From the NCBI RefSeq assembly GCF_011299595.1, contig NZ_CP049867.1:1860001-1924000 (forward strand): a stretch of DNA of 64,000 bases, in the 5' to 3' direction. This stretch comes from Nocardioides sp. HDW12B (lineage in GTDB: Bacteria; Actinomycetota; Actinomycetes; Propionibacteriales; Nocardioidaceae). How positions within the stretch are numbered: the stretch's first letter is position 1; each line of letters starts with the position of its first letter. A model generated the notes under the pieces. That model was not told where the DNA came from. It did no database searches and saw only the letters and a program-made list of their open reading frames with translations. The position numbers were made by a program, and so were the translations under genes. This document shows, piece after piece, positions 48,792 to 56,781 of this stretch.

Positions 48792-49340
48792 ATGTCGAAC
48801 CAGGCCCCTCCGCCGCCCCCCGGCGACCAGCCCTACGGCAACCAGCCCCCGGGCAACCAGCCCCCCGGCGGTCAGTACCCGCCTCAGGGTGGCCAGTACC
48901 CGCCGCAGGGCGGCCAGTACCCGCCGCAGGGCGGCCAGTACCCGCCCCAGGGTGGTGGCTACCAGGGCGGCTACCAGGAGCAGCCCCGCAAGGGCGGCGC
49001 CGGCCTCGCCATCGCCTCGCTCGTCATCGGCATCCTGGCCTTCTTCGGCTCGTTCATCGTGCTCGGCGGCCTGCTGGCGCTGATCGGCCTCGTCCTCGGC
49101 TTCGTCGCCGCCGGACGCGCGAAGAAGGGCCGCGCCACGGGTCGCGGCATCGCGATCACCGGCATCATCCTCAACCTGCTGGCGATCGTCATCTCGGTCC
49201 TCATCGGCGTGTTCATCGGCAGCATCTTCGACAAGGCGCAGAACTACGCCGAGTGCGTGACCAACGCCGGTGACGACCAGGCTGCCGTCGACCAGTGCGA
49301 GCGGGACTTCCGCGACGAGGTCGAGAACCAGACGAACTGA
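48792..49340 (+). CDS. DUF4190-type membrane protein with GGQYPPQ repeats
   Basis: A 182-residue protein. The first 75 residues are Pro/Gly/Gln-rich and disordered, with four tandem GGQYPPQ units. Two transmembrane segments follow (LAIASLVIGILAFFGSFIVL with LLALIGLVLGFVAA, and GIAITGIILNLLAIVISVLI), as in DUF4190 proteins. The tail has two Cys (ECVTNAG, DQCERD) that could form a disulfide outside. AAAGGTGA precedes the ATG. Function unknown. The 130-base leader holds a small CGACT-AGAA-AGTCG hairpin near 48692. Confidence 0.82.
   Translation: MSNQAPPPPPGDQPYGNQPPGNQPPGGQYPPQGGQYPPQGGQYPPQGGQYPPQGGGYQGGYQEQPRKGGAGLAIASLVIGILAFFGSFIVLGGLLALIGLVLGFVAAGRAKKGRATGRGIAITGIILNLLAIVISVLIGVFIGSIFDKAQNYAECVTNAGDDQAAVDQCERDFRDEVENQTN
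48867..48950. repeat. 21-base tandem repeat encoding GGQYPPQ
   Basis: Four head-to-tail units of 21 bases, at 48867, 48888, 48909 and 48930, encode GGQYPPQ; the core CAGTACCCGCC is identical in all. Confidence 0.9.
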
Positions 49341-49361
49341 CCTCGGCTCCGCAGCGACGTC

Positions 49362-49399
49362 CACGGCCCGGCCGATCCTCCAGGATCGGCCGGGCCGTG
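49362..49399 (+). terminator. Perfect 18-bp stem hairpin terminator
   Basis: CACGGCCCGGCCGATCCT (49362-49379) pairs exactly with 49382-49399 around the two-base centre CC, starting 22 bases after the DUF4190 stop. No T-run. It is a strong candidate for the 3' end of that transcript. Confidence 0.7.
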
Positions 49400-49417
49400 C
49401 CGTCGACCGGGGCTTGC

Positions 49418-49423
49418 TAGCCT
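49418..49423 (+). promoter_or_regulatory. -10 hexamer for leaderless hydrolase gene
   Basis: TAGCCT ends eight bases before the GTG at 49432; it follows the upstream hairpin closely. Confidence 0.45.
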
Positions 49424-49431
49424 CCGGCCCT

Positions 49432-50235
49432 GTGAGCACCCACGACGCCCCGACGATCCACCTGACCGAGGTGGGGGAGTCCGGCGACCGGGTGGTCCTG
49501 CTCCACGGCCTCTTCGGCCAGGGCCGCAACTTCACCCAGATCGCCAAGGCCCTCGTGCCGGACCTGCACTCGGTCCTGGTCGACCTGCCCAACCACGGGC
49601 GCTCGGCGTGGACCGAGGAGCTCGGCTACGAGGAGGTGGCGGCCAGGGTCGCCACCGTGCTGGGGGAGAGGTACGCCGACCAGGGGCGCTTCCACCTCGT
49701 GGGCCACTCCATGGGCGGCAAGGTCGCGATGGTCCTCGCCCTGCGCCACCCCGAGCTGGTCGAGCGGCTCGTCGTGGTCGACATCGCCCCGGCCGTCAGC
49801 GAGGGGGCGGGGGAGTTCGAGCACCTCCTCGACAGCCTGGCCTCGCTCGACCTCACGACCCTGCGACGACGGGGGGAGGCCGACGAGCAGCTGGCCGGGC
49901 TCATCGACGACGAACGGGTCCGCGGCTTCCTGCTGCAGAACCTGCGCAGCGCCAGCGGAGACGGCGGCGGGTTCCGCTGGCAGGCCAACCTCGAGCTCCT
50001 GCGCCGCGACCTCGAGGTCATCGGCGGCTTCCCCGAGATCGACGCGTCGTTCGACCGCCCGGTGCTGTGGGTGGCCGGTGAGCGGTCGCCGTACATCCGG
50101 CCCGAGCACGACGCCGCGATGCGGCGCCTGTTCCCCAAGGTGCGCTCGGTGACGGTGAAGGGCGCCGGGCACTGGGTGCACTCGGAGAAGCCCGAGGCCT
50201 TCGTGACGATCCTGCGGGCCTTCCTGCGCGGCTGA
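49432..50235 (+). CDS. Alpha/beta hydrolase (YbfF-like)
   Basis: A 267-residue serine hydrolase. The nucleophile elbow is GHSMGG, the oxyanion segment is LLHGLFGQGRNF, and the catalytic His is in GAGHWVHSEKP. The Asp is probably in WVAGERSPYIRPEHD or nearby. VLVDLPNHGRSAW is typical of YbfF-type esterases. Substrate unknown. The GTG at 49432 is chosen from the hexamer spacing and the homology start. Confidence 0.88.
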   Translation: MSTHDAPTIHLTEVGESGDRVVLLHGLFGQGRNFTQIAKALVPDLHSVLVDLPNHGRSAWTEELGYEEVAARVATVLGERYADQGRFHLVGHSMGGKVAMVLALRHPELVERLVVVDIAPAVSEGAGEFEHLLDSLASLDLTTLRRRGEADEQLAGLIDDERVRGFLLQNLRSASGDGGGFRWQANLELLRRDLEVIGGFPEIDASFDRPVLWVAGERSPYIRPEHDAAMRRLFPKVRSVTVKGAGHWVHSEKPEAFVTILRAFLRG

Positions 50236-50256
50236 GGCTCTGGCACCATCGCGCAG

Positions 50257-52620
50257 GTGACCGACACCGCCCACGCCGCCGACCAGCACGACCTCATCCG
50301 GGTGCAGGGCGCCCGCGCCAACAACCTCAGGGACGTCAGCCTCGAGATCCCCAAGCGCCGGTTGACCGTGTTCACCGGGGTGTCGGGCTCCGGGAAGAGC
50401 TCGCTGGTGTTCGGCACGATCGCCGCGGAGTCGCAGCGGCTCATCAACGAGACCTACAGCGCGTTCCTCCAGGGCTTCATGCCCTCGCTGGCGCGGCCCG
50501 AGGTCGACCGGCTCGAGGGCCTGACGACCGCGATCATCGTCGACCAGGAGCGGCTCGGCGCCAACCCGCGCTCGACGGTCGGCACCGCGACCGACGCCCA
50601 CGCCATGCTGCGGATCCTGTTCAGCCGGCTCGGCGACCCCTACGTCGGCCCCCCGACGGCGTTCTCGTTCAACGTGCCCACCCGGCGCGCGTCCGGGGTG
50701 ATGTCGACCGACAAGGGCGGTCACGTCGAGAAGACCGTCGTGAAGGACGCCGTCTACCTCGGCGGCATGTGCCCGCGCTGCGAGGGGATGGGCAACGTCA
50801 GCGACATCGACCTCACGGCGCTGTACGACGACAGCCTCTCGTTGAGCGACGGGGCGCTGAAGGTCCCCGGCTACTCGATGGACGGCTGGTACGGGCGGCT
50901 CTTCGAGGGCGTCGGGCTGCCCATGGACAAGCCGATCAGCGCCTTCACGAAGAAGCAGCTCGAGACGATGCTCTACGCGCCGCCGACCAAGATCAAGGTC
51001 GAGGGCATCAACCTCACCTTCGACGGGATCATCCCGAAGATGCAGAAGTCGATGCTGTCGAAGGACCCGGAGGCGATGCAGCCGCACGTGCGGCGGTTCG
51101 TGGAGCGGGCCGTGACCTTCCAGCCCTGTCCTGAGTGCGGGGGAGCGCGGCTGACCCGCGAGGCGCTGGCGTCGCGGATCGCGGGAGCCAACATCGCCGA
51201 GGTGTCGGCGATGCAGATCAGCGACCTGGCCGACTGGGTGCGCGCCCTCGAGGAGCCGTCGGTCGCGCCGCTGCTCGCCGGGCTGCAGCACCTGCTCGAC
51301 TCCTTCACCGGCATCGGCCTGGGCTACCTGTCGCTGGACCGCCCGGCGGGGACGCTGTCCGGGGGAGAGGCCCAGCGCACCAAGATGATCCGGCACCTCG
51401 GCTCGTCGCTGACCGACGTCACCTACGTCTTCGACGAGCCGACCATCGGGCTGCACCCGCACGACATCGAGCGGATGAACGCCCTGCTGCTGCAGCTGAG
51501 GGACAAGGGCAACACCGTGCTCGTCGTCGAGCACAAGCCGGAGACGATCGCGATCGCCGACCACGTCGTCGACCTCGGGCCCGGCGCCGGCAGCGGGGGA
51601 GGAACGGTCTGCTTCGAGGGCGACGTCGCCGGGCTGCGGTCGAGCGACACCACCACCGGTCGCCACCTCGACGACCGGGCCGCGCTCAAGGACACCGTGC
51701 GGGAGCGCTCGGGGGTGATGGAGGTCCGGGGCGCCGCGACCCACAACCTCGTCGGCGTCGACGTCGACGTGCCGCTGGGGGTGCTGTGCGTCGTGACGGG
51801 CGTCGCCGGGTCCGGCAAGAGCTCGCTGATCCACGGGTCGGTGGCCGGACGCGACGGCGTCGTGGTCGTCGACCAGGGCGCCATCAAGGGGTCGCGCCGG
51901 AGCAACCCGGCGACGTACACGGGGCTGCTGGAGCCGATCCGCAAGGCGTTCGCGAAGGCCAACGGCGTCAAGCCGGCGCTGTTCAGCTCCAACTCCGAGG
52001 GCGCCTGCCCGACCTGCAACGGCGCGGGCGTCATCTTCACCGAGCTGGGCGTGATGGCGACCGTCGAGTCGCCCTGCGAGGACTGCGAGGGCCGCCGCTT
52101 CCAGGCCGCGGTGCTCGAGCACACCCTGGGTGGGCGCAACATCGCCGAGGTGCTGGCGATGTCGGTGGTCGAGGCCGAGGCGTTCTTCGCCGACGGCGAC
52201 GCGAAGGTCCCGCCGGCGCACAAGATCCTCGACCGCCTCGTCGACGTCGGGCTGGGCTACCTCAGCCTGGGGCAGCCGCTGACCACGCTGTCCGGAGGGG
52301 AGCGGCAGCGGCTGAAGCTGGCGACCCAGATGGCCGAGAAGGGCGAGGTCTACGTGCTCGACGAGCCCACGACGGGACTGCACCTGGCCGACGTCGAGCA
52401 GCTGCTCGGCCTGCTGGACCGGCTGGTCGACTCCGGCCGGTCGGTCATCGTCATCGAGCACCACCAGGCCGTCATGGCGCACGGCGACTGGGTCATCGAC
52501 CTCGGCCCGGGCGCCGGCCACGACGGCGGTCGGGTGGTCTTCGAGGGCACCCCGAGCGAGCTGGTGGCCTCGCGCTCGACGCTCACCGGCGAGCACCTGG
52601 CGGCGTACGTCGGGGCCTGA
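50257..52620 (+). CDS. UvrA-like ABC ATPase (DrrC/UvrA2 type)
   Basis: A 787-residue tandem ABC ATPase of the UvrA family, about 150 residues shorter than UvrA. It has Walker A GVSGSGKSS and GVAGSGKSS, and signatures LSGGEAQRTK and LSGGERQRLK. Walker B is YVFDEPTIGLHPHD and YVLDEPTTGLH. Zinc-type motifs include CPRCEGMGNV, CPECGG and CPTCNGAG. The UvrB-interaction region appears reduced. Relatives act in resistance to DNA-binding drugs such as daunorubicin. GTG start; CACCAT lies seven bases upstream. Confidence 0.88.
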   Translation: MTDTAHAADQHDLIRVQGARANNLRDVSLEIPKRRLTVFTGVSGSGKSSLVFGTIAAESQRLINETYSAFLQGFMPSLARPEVDRLEGLTTAIIVDQERLGANPRSTVGTATDAHAMLRILFSRLGDPYVGPPTAFSFNVPTRRASGVMSTDKGGHVEKTVVKDAVYLGGMCPRCEGMGNVSDIDLTALYDDSLSLSDGALKVPGYSMDGWYGRLFEGVGLPMDKPISAFTKKQLETMLYAPPTKIKVEGINLTFDGIIPKMQKSMLSKDPEAMQPHVRRFVERAVTFQPCPECGGARLTREALASRIAGANIAEVSAMQISDLADWVRALEEPSVAPLLAGLQHLLDSFTGIGLGYLSLDRPAGTLSGGEAQRTKMIRHLGSSLTDVTYVFDEPTIGLHPHDIERMNALLLQLRDKGNTVLVVEHKPETIAIADHVVDLGPGAGSGGGTVCFEGDVAGLRSSDTTTGRHLDDRAALKDTVRERSGVMEVRGAATHNLVGVDVDVPLGVLCVVTGVAGSGKSSLIHGSVAGRDGVVVVDQGAIKGSRRSNPATYTGLLEPIRKAFAKANGVKPALFSSNSEGACPTCNGAGVIFTELGVMATVESPCEDCEGRRFQAAVLEHTLGGRNIAEVLAMSVVEAEAFFADGDAKVPPAHKILDRLVDVGLGYLSLGQPLTTLSGGERQRLKLATQMAEKGEVYVLDEPTTGLHLADVEQLLGLLDRLVDSGRSVIVIEHHQAVMAHGDWVIDLGPGAGHDGGRVVFEGTPSELVASRSTLTGEHLAAYVGA

Positions 52621-52660
52621 GCGCCGATGCCAGAGGCCCGCAGCGTGGCACCATGAGCCG

Positions 52661-53806
52661 GTGCGCAGGGTCCTGGCCGTAGTGGTCGGCGTGGTCGTCG
52701 TCGGGCTCGTCGCCGTGCTCACCGCTGTCCTGGTCGGTCGGGGCGACGCGTCCCAGGACGTCGCGCGACCCGCCGAGCAACGGCCCCCTCGGGGACTCGT
52801 CCTGCGAGGCGACGACGCCGCCACCGCAGTCGAGGGCGAGGACTACGTCGTGCTCCGGCAGGTGCCGGGCCGGATCGGCTACCAGGCCGAGGTGCTGCTG
52901 CCGGACGGGGCGCTCGTGCTCCAGGAGCGGTTCCGCACGGGCCCGGACTTCCGGGACCTCCCGGACCTGGTCCGGGTCTGGCGGCCCGGGACGGGTGACA
53001 GCATCCGCCTGCCCACCCCCTGGGGGCCGCGGGCGCGACTCCACCTCACGGCCACGGGCACCGACCACGTCTGGGTCTCGTGGAACGAGCGTCGGGGCGG
53101 ACGTTGGGTGCGCAGCGCCCTGCGGCTCGACCGCCGTACCGGTGACACCACGACGTACGTCGCACCGCGGGTGCCTCGGGCCCGCTCGCCGCACCTCATG
53201 GGGGTGATGCGGCCCGGCGGCGACGGCCGCCTCTACTTCATGACGGGGGACCAGCCCTGCGTCCCGTACGACTGCCCACGCGTCGACCGCCGCGAGCTGT
53301 GGTCCTTCGAGCCCGGACGCGCCGGCAGCCTGCGACAGGAGGGCGAGGGTGCGACCGAGTTCGCGGTCTCCGACCGGCTCCTGGCCTACGCCGTGTACGA
53401 CGGCGAGTCGAGCGTCGTGCGCGTCCGCCGGCTCGACGGCGACCGGGTCCACGAAGCGCGTCTGCGTGAGTGCCCGCTCGCCACCGACGACGTGGAGCCG
53501 TCCGTCCTGGCCGGCGACGACGTCGTGCTGGCCGGCTGCGGGGTCGTGCTCGACGACCGGGCCCGGGTCCTCGCCCGGCTGGAGCTCACCGACCACGACC
53601 TCCGCGGTGTGAGCGACCGGCGCTGGGTCGCCTACGGCCGCACCGTCTACGACGCCGCCTCGGGACGGCTCCTGCGGGTGGCCGACGAGCGCCGGTGGGA
53701 GGACCGCGCCGTGCTGATGCAGGGCGACCAGGTGCTGTTCCCGAGCGGCACCACGCCGCCCAGCACGACCCGGGGCACGTGGACGCTGGCCCGGCTTGCG
53801 GGCTGA
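52661..53806 (+). CDS. Hypothetical membrane-anchored protein with propeller-like repeats
   Basis: A 381-residue protein. A single N-terminal hydrophobic helix (VLAVVVGVVVVGLVAVLTAV) anchors it, leaving the rest outside. The ectodomain has repeated short strands with W/Y-x-D and R-G-G turns (HVWVSWNERRGGRW, RLYFMTGDQPCV, RELWSFEPG, RWVAYGRTVYD), suggesting a beta-propeller. Cysteine pairs (CVPYDC, CPL, GC) may form disulfides. No family recognised. GTG 52661; CACCAT is six bases upstream. Confidence 0.65.
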   Translation: MRRVLAVVVGVVVVGLVAVLTAVLVGRGDASQDVARPAEQRPPRGLVLRGDDAATAVEGEDYVVLRQVPGRIGYQAEVLLPDGALVLQERFRTGPDFRDLPDLVRVWRPGTGDSIRLPTPWGPRARLHLTATGTDHVWVSWNERRGGRWVRSALRLDRRTGDTTTYVAPRVPRARSPHLMGVMRPGGDGRLYFMTGDQPCVPYDCPRVDRRELWSFEPGRAGSLRQEGEGATEFAVSDRLLAYAVYDGESSVVRVRRLDGDRVHEARLRECPLATDDVEPSVLAGDDVVLAGCGVVLDDRARVLARLELTDHDLRGVSDRRWVAYGRTVYDAASGRLLRVADERRWEDRAVLMQGDQVLFPSGTTPPSTTRGTWTLARLAG

Positions 53807-53811
53807 GTCGC

Positions 53812-53836
53812 CTGAGCCGCCTGAGCCGCCTGAAGT
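53812..53836. repeat. Nine-base tandem repeat after the hypothetical gene
   Basis: CGCCTGAGC occurs about 2.8 times in a row. It follows the stop codon directly and lies in a 112-base gap before the next promoter. Confidence 0.6.
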
Positions 53837-53905
53837 GCCGTGGTCCTGGAGGCGTACGACCTGCAGCAACACCACACATCGGGTCGGACCGCCCCCGCCC
53901 GGATC

Positions 53906-53911
53906 TAGGGT
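53906..53911 (+). promoter_or_regulatory. -10 hexamer for leaderless DinB-like gene
   Basis: TAGGGT ends seven bases before the ATG at 53919. Confidence 0.55.
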
Positions 53912-53918
53912 GTGACGC

Positions 53919-54581
53919 ATGGGACTGAGTGTGAGCCAGGACTCCGGGCGGCGTGGCTGCGTGGACTCGATCCGGGGCCTCCTGGCGGCGGTGGAGTCGT
54001 TCGACGAGATGGACCTGCTGGGCCCTTCTCGTTGCCCGGGCTGGACCCGGCTCGACGTCGTCGTCCACGTGGTGGCCGGGTGGCACGAGATGCTCGGCGG
54101 TCTCGTGTCGGTGGTGGACGCGGCACCCACGGTGGACGCGGCGTCGTACTGGAACGCGTTCCAGGACGCCGCCGCCGACGAGGACCCCGTCCTGGTGCTG
54201 ATGGCGCAGCGGCGCCGAACGGCGGCCTACGCGCGACCGAGCTCGGCCACCGCTCACCTGCACGACGTCGCCGAGGCGGTGCTGCGTGGCGTCGACGTCC
54301 TCAGCGGCAAGCCGTTGCTCTGGCAGGGGCTTGTCTTCGAGCCCGGTGACTTCCTCACCGCGTGGGCGGTCGAGCACGTCGTCCATCAGCTCGATCTGAT
54401 GTCCGACGTTGCGGCACCGGCGAGCGCTCTCGACCTGGCGAGGGCGACGGTCGAGTCGTTGGCAGGGGAGCCGCTCCCTGCGGACTGGACCGTCGAGGAC
54501 GCCGTCCTCATCGGCACGGGTCGGCTCCCGGTCCCTGAGGGAAGCGACACCGACGCCGCCCGGTACCCCGTCCTGGGGTGA
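53919..54581 (+). CDS. Maleylpyruvate isomerase N-terminal / DinB-like family protein
   Basis: A 220-residue four-helix-bundle protein. DEMDLLGPSRCPGWTRLDVVVHV is the typical beginning of actinobacterial mycothiol-dependent maleylpyruvate isomerase-like proteins (core RCPGWTRLDVVVHV). A conserved His in WAVEHVVHQLDLM could be a metal ligand. Such proteins may use mycothiol; the reaction is unknown. The leaderless ATG is well supported. Confidence 0.78.
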   Translation: MGLSVSQDSGRRGCVDSIRGLLAAVESFDEMDLLGPSRCPGWTRLDVVVHVVAGWHEMLGGLVSVVDAAPTVDAASYWNAFQDAAADEDPVLVLMAQRRRTAAYARPSSATAHLHDVAEAVLRGVDVLSGKPLLWQGLVFEPGDFLTAWAVEHVVHQLDLMSDVAAPASALDLARATVESLAGEPLPADWTVEDAVLIGTGRLPVPEGSDTDAARYPVLG

Positions 54582-54588
54582 CGCGACG

Positions 54589-55053
54589 TCAGTCCAGCCG
54601 GACGGGTCCGGTGTGGTGCACCGCGGTGGCGATGCGCTCCACCAGGAGCGGCTTCATCGGTGGCAGGTCCGTGAGCGGGAACCAGGCCACCTCGGACGAC
54701 TCGTCATCGGCCGGGTGTGCGTCGCCCTCGACGTACGAGCACCGGAAGGTGTGGTCGAGGTACTGCGCCCGGTCGCCGTTGACGTGCACCACCGGCTCGC
54801 CGACGTTGACCCAGACCAGCTCCTCGAGCGTGCACACGACGCCGGTCTCCTCGGCGACCTCGCGGACGGCGGTGACAGCCGGGTGCTCGCCGGGGTCGAC
54901 GATGCCGGTGACCGGCGACCAGGTGCCGTTGTCCGAGCGGCGCACCAGCAGCACGTGGTCGTCGCGGAGCACCACGGCGGTGATGCCGGGCAGCCACAGC
55001 GGATCGTGGCCGATGCGATCGCGCAGGGCGATGATGAAGTCGGGGACCGGCAC
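54589..55053 (-). CDS. Nudix hydrolase
   Basis: A 154-residue Nudix enzyme that cleaves a nucleoside-diphosphate-linked compound. The Nudix box runs GIVDPGEHPAVTAVREVAEE followed by TGV, fitting GX5EX7REUXEEXGU. ITAVVLRDDHVLLVRRSDNG precedes it. Substrate unknown. The GTG at 55053 is six bases after TAGCGT. It is convergent with the DinB-like gene, seven bases between stops. Confidence 0.92.
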   Translation of the reverse strand: MPVPDFIIALRDRIGHDPLWLPGITAVVLRDDHVLLVRRSDNGTWSPVTGIVDPGEHPAVTAVREVAEETGVVCTLEELVWVNVGEPVVHVNGDRAQYLDHTFRCSYVEGDAHPADDESSEVAWFPLTDLPPMKPLLVERIATAVHHTGPVRLD

Positions 55054-55059
55054 GAGGTC

Positions 55060-55065
55060 ACGCTA
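55060..55065 (-). promoter_or_regulatory. -10 hexamer for leaderless Nudix gene
   Basis: TAGCGT on the minus strand ends six bases before the GTG at 55053. Confidence 0.55.
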
Positions 55066-55090
55066 GCCGAGCAACCATCGTGACGTTATG

Positions 55091-55522
55091 TCAACGAACC
55101 CGGACGACCACCGGCTGGCCGCGTTCCGGACGCAGGACGGCCCGACCCACGGCGACCCGCTGCGGGACGTCGACGGTCCAGGTCACGGCGCCCAGGTCGC
55201 CCGGACCGCTCCGGGCGTCTGCGACACCCAGGGCCCAGGTGCGCCCGTCGCTGCGCAACCTCAAGGTGAGGTCGCGCAGCGTCAGCGGCTCAGGTCCGTG
55301 GTCGCACCGGCTGCAGCCCCAGGAGATCGTGCACGACCCGGTGTCTTGGCAGCCGTCGACAAATCCGACGCCATCGATCTGCACCGTCGCACCACGGCGC
55401 AGCACCAGGTCGTCGGCGTCGGCGACCGTCGGCGCGGCGCAGGACGCGCTCGCCGACCGCTGACCGACGGGCAGGAGCGTGGCGGCGAGCAACGTCACGA
55501 GCAGGAACGTCGGAGGCCTCAT
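55091..55522 (-). CDS. Small secreted protein of unknown function
   Basis: A 143-residue protein. The signal peptide RPPTFLLVTLLAATLLPVG ends near SASA-SC. The mature part has CAAPTV, LVLRRGATVQIDG, two Cys-rich stretches (CQDTGSCTISWGCSRCDHG) and a C-terminal beta-rich segment. Several Cys suggest disulfides outside the cell. I recognise no family. The ATG at 55522 is chosen because the signal peptide starts there; the frame is open to 55585. Confidence 0.65.
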   Translation of the reverse strand: MRPPTFLLVTLLAATLLPVGQRSASASCAAPTVADADDLVLRRGATVQIDGVGFVDGCQDTGSCTISWGCSRCDHGPEPLTLRDLTLRLRSDGRTWALGVADARSGPGDLGAVTWTVDVPQRVAVGRAVLRPERGQPVVVRVR

Positions 55523-55563
55523 GGAGGATGGGACGCACCCCGCTCGACCCCGGTTCCACATCA

Positions 55564-55590
55564 CGGCGTTACGCCGATAATGCACATTAT
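55564..55590. promoter_or_regulatory. Two adjacent palindromes between minus-strand genes
   Basis: CGGCGTTACGCCG (55564-55576) is directly followed by ATAATG-CA-CATTAT (55577-55590). The second is very AT-rich for this genome. They lie 42 bases upstream of the secreted protein start and 17 bases after the ABM-domain gene stop. They may be an operator-promoter for the secreted protein or a terminator. Confidence 0.45.
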
Positions 55591-55606
55591 GTCAGGTGAA
55601 GCCATG

Positions 55607-55933
55607 TCAGGCTCCCCCCGACCCCTCCTTCCGCCAGAGCTGTGCCAGCCGACGCACGACCGGTGGGGACGCCAGCAGCGGCCTCACCTCGTTCTCGTAG
55701 GAGGCGTACGCGCTCGTCTGCAGGAACGCCGTCGCGGCGGCAGCATCGGCGTAGACCTGGAAGGCGAGAACCGCGTCGGAGTCGTCCTCGTCGAGGCAGT
55801 AGACGTACGAGACGTGCCCCTGGTTGGACGCGACAGCCTCCGCCATGTGCTTCATCCAGACGCCGACGACGGCGTCACGCTGGCCGGGCACGGTCTGGTG
55901 GCTGACGAGAACGGTCACGTGGTCACGATCCAT
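55607..55933 (-). CDS. Antibiotic biosynthesis monooxygenase (ABM) domain protein
   Basis: A 108-residue ferredoxin-like fold protein. DHVTVLVSHQTVPGQRDAVV and YVYCLDEDDSDAVLAFQVYA are the expected strands, and FLQTSAYASYENEVRPLL the C-terminal helix. Such small proteins degrade or oxidise quinones or heme-like compounds; the role here is unknown. The ATG at 55933 has AGGAG seven bases upstream; the frame continues to 56014 without conservation. Confidence 0.82.
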   Translation of the reverse strand: MDRDHVTVLVSHQTVPGQRDAVVGVWMKHMAEAVASNQGHVSYVYCLDEDDSDAVLAFQVYADAAAATAFLQTSAYASYENEVRPLLASPPVVRRLAQLWRKEGSGGA

Positions 55934-56120
55934 CCGGGGTCTCCTGGAGGTAGGCGGGTCGGGCTCGCGAAGGACGACTTCGCTGAGACGTGTTCTACGC
56001 GCCTCCTCCGACATGACGAGCCCCCGGGCTCATCTCAGCCCGCCACGCAGACGACGTCCGCGGGACTCCCCTGGCCCGCTCACCGCTTCGAACACCTGTT
56101 CTCCTCGACCGGCGGCGTCC

Positions 56121-56126
56121 TAGAGT
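56121..56126 (+). promoter_or_regulatory. Candidate -10 hexamer for the GyrI-like gene
   Basis: TAGAGT ends ten bases before the ATG at 56137. The 200-base divergent region from 55934 also holds GCGAAG-GACGA-CTTCGC near 55967; nothing else was seen in it. Confidence 0.4.
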
Positions 56127-56136
56127 GGCCGGCACC

Positions 56137-56769
56137 ATGACCACGACCAAGGTCGACTTCAGGAAGACACGGGACTCCTACCGGGCCCGGTCGGGCGAGC
56201 TGCGGCTGCTCGACGTGCCGGACACGACGTACCTCATGGTCGACGGTCACGGCGACCCGAACACCTCGCCGGCCTTCGTCGAGGCGGTCACGTCGCTCTA
56301 CCCGGTCGCCTACGCGCTCAAGTTCGCCAGCAGGCGCGACCTCGGGCAGGACTACGTGGTGCCGCCGCTGGAAGGCCTGTGGTGGGCCGACGACATGGAC
56401 ACCTTCACCGTGGCGCGGGACAAGTCCCGGTGGCAGTGGACGCTGATGATCATGGCCCCCGACTGGCTCGACGGGCCCCACGTCGACGCGGCGCTCGCGC
56501 AGGCGGGTCGCCGCAAGGACCGCCCACCCCGGCTCGACGACGTACGGCGGGAGGTGCTGTCGGAGGGACGATGCGTGCAGACGCTCCACGTCGGCTCGTT
56601 CGACGACGAGGCGGCCGTGTTGGCGCAGATCCACGACGAGTTCGTCCCGGCCCACGGGCTGGAGATGGTCGGGCGGCACCACGAGATCTACCTGAGCGAC
56701 TTCCGCAGGGTGGCTCCCGAGAAGCGCCGCACCGTCCTGCGGCAGCCGGTCCGTCCTCGAGGTGCATGA
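56137..56769 (+). CDS. GyrI-like small-molecule-binding domain protein
   Basis: A 210-residue protein of the SHS2/GyrI-like superfamily. LRLLDVPDTTYLMVDGHGDP is the typical opening strand (here LLDVPDTTYLMVDGHGDPN). LYPVAYALKFASRRD and VPPLEGLWWADD follow, then QTLHVGSFDDEAAVLAQIHD and EIYLSDFRRVAPEKRRTVLR. The family binds small molecules and some members hydrolyse cyclopropanoid toxins; there is no HTH domain here. Function unknown. Confidence 0.83.
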   Translation: MTTTKVDFRKTRDSYRARSGELRLLDVPDTTYLMVDGHGDPNTSPAFVEAVTSLYPVAYALKFASRRDLGQDYVVPPLEGLWWADDMDTFTVARDKSRWQWTLMIMAPDWLDGPHVDAALAQAGRRKDRPPRLDDVRREVLSEGRCVQTLHVGSFDDEAAVLAQIHDEFVPAHGLEMVGRHHEIYLSDFRRVAPEKRRTVLRQPVRPRGA

Positions 56770-56781
56770 CAGGATCGTGAC

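Noticed and set aside
49417-52824. A 1135-codon minus-strand frame opposite the hydrolase and the UvrA-like gene
   Set aside because: The plus strand encodes clear motifs (GHSMGG, two Walker A sites); the antisense frame has only biased composition.
55088-56140. A 350-codon plus-strand frame opposite the small secreted protein and ABM genes
   Set aside because: The minus-strand genes have a signal peptide and an ABM fold with good ribosome-binding sites; the plus frame has no domain.
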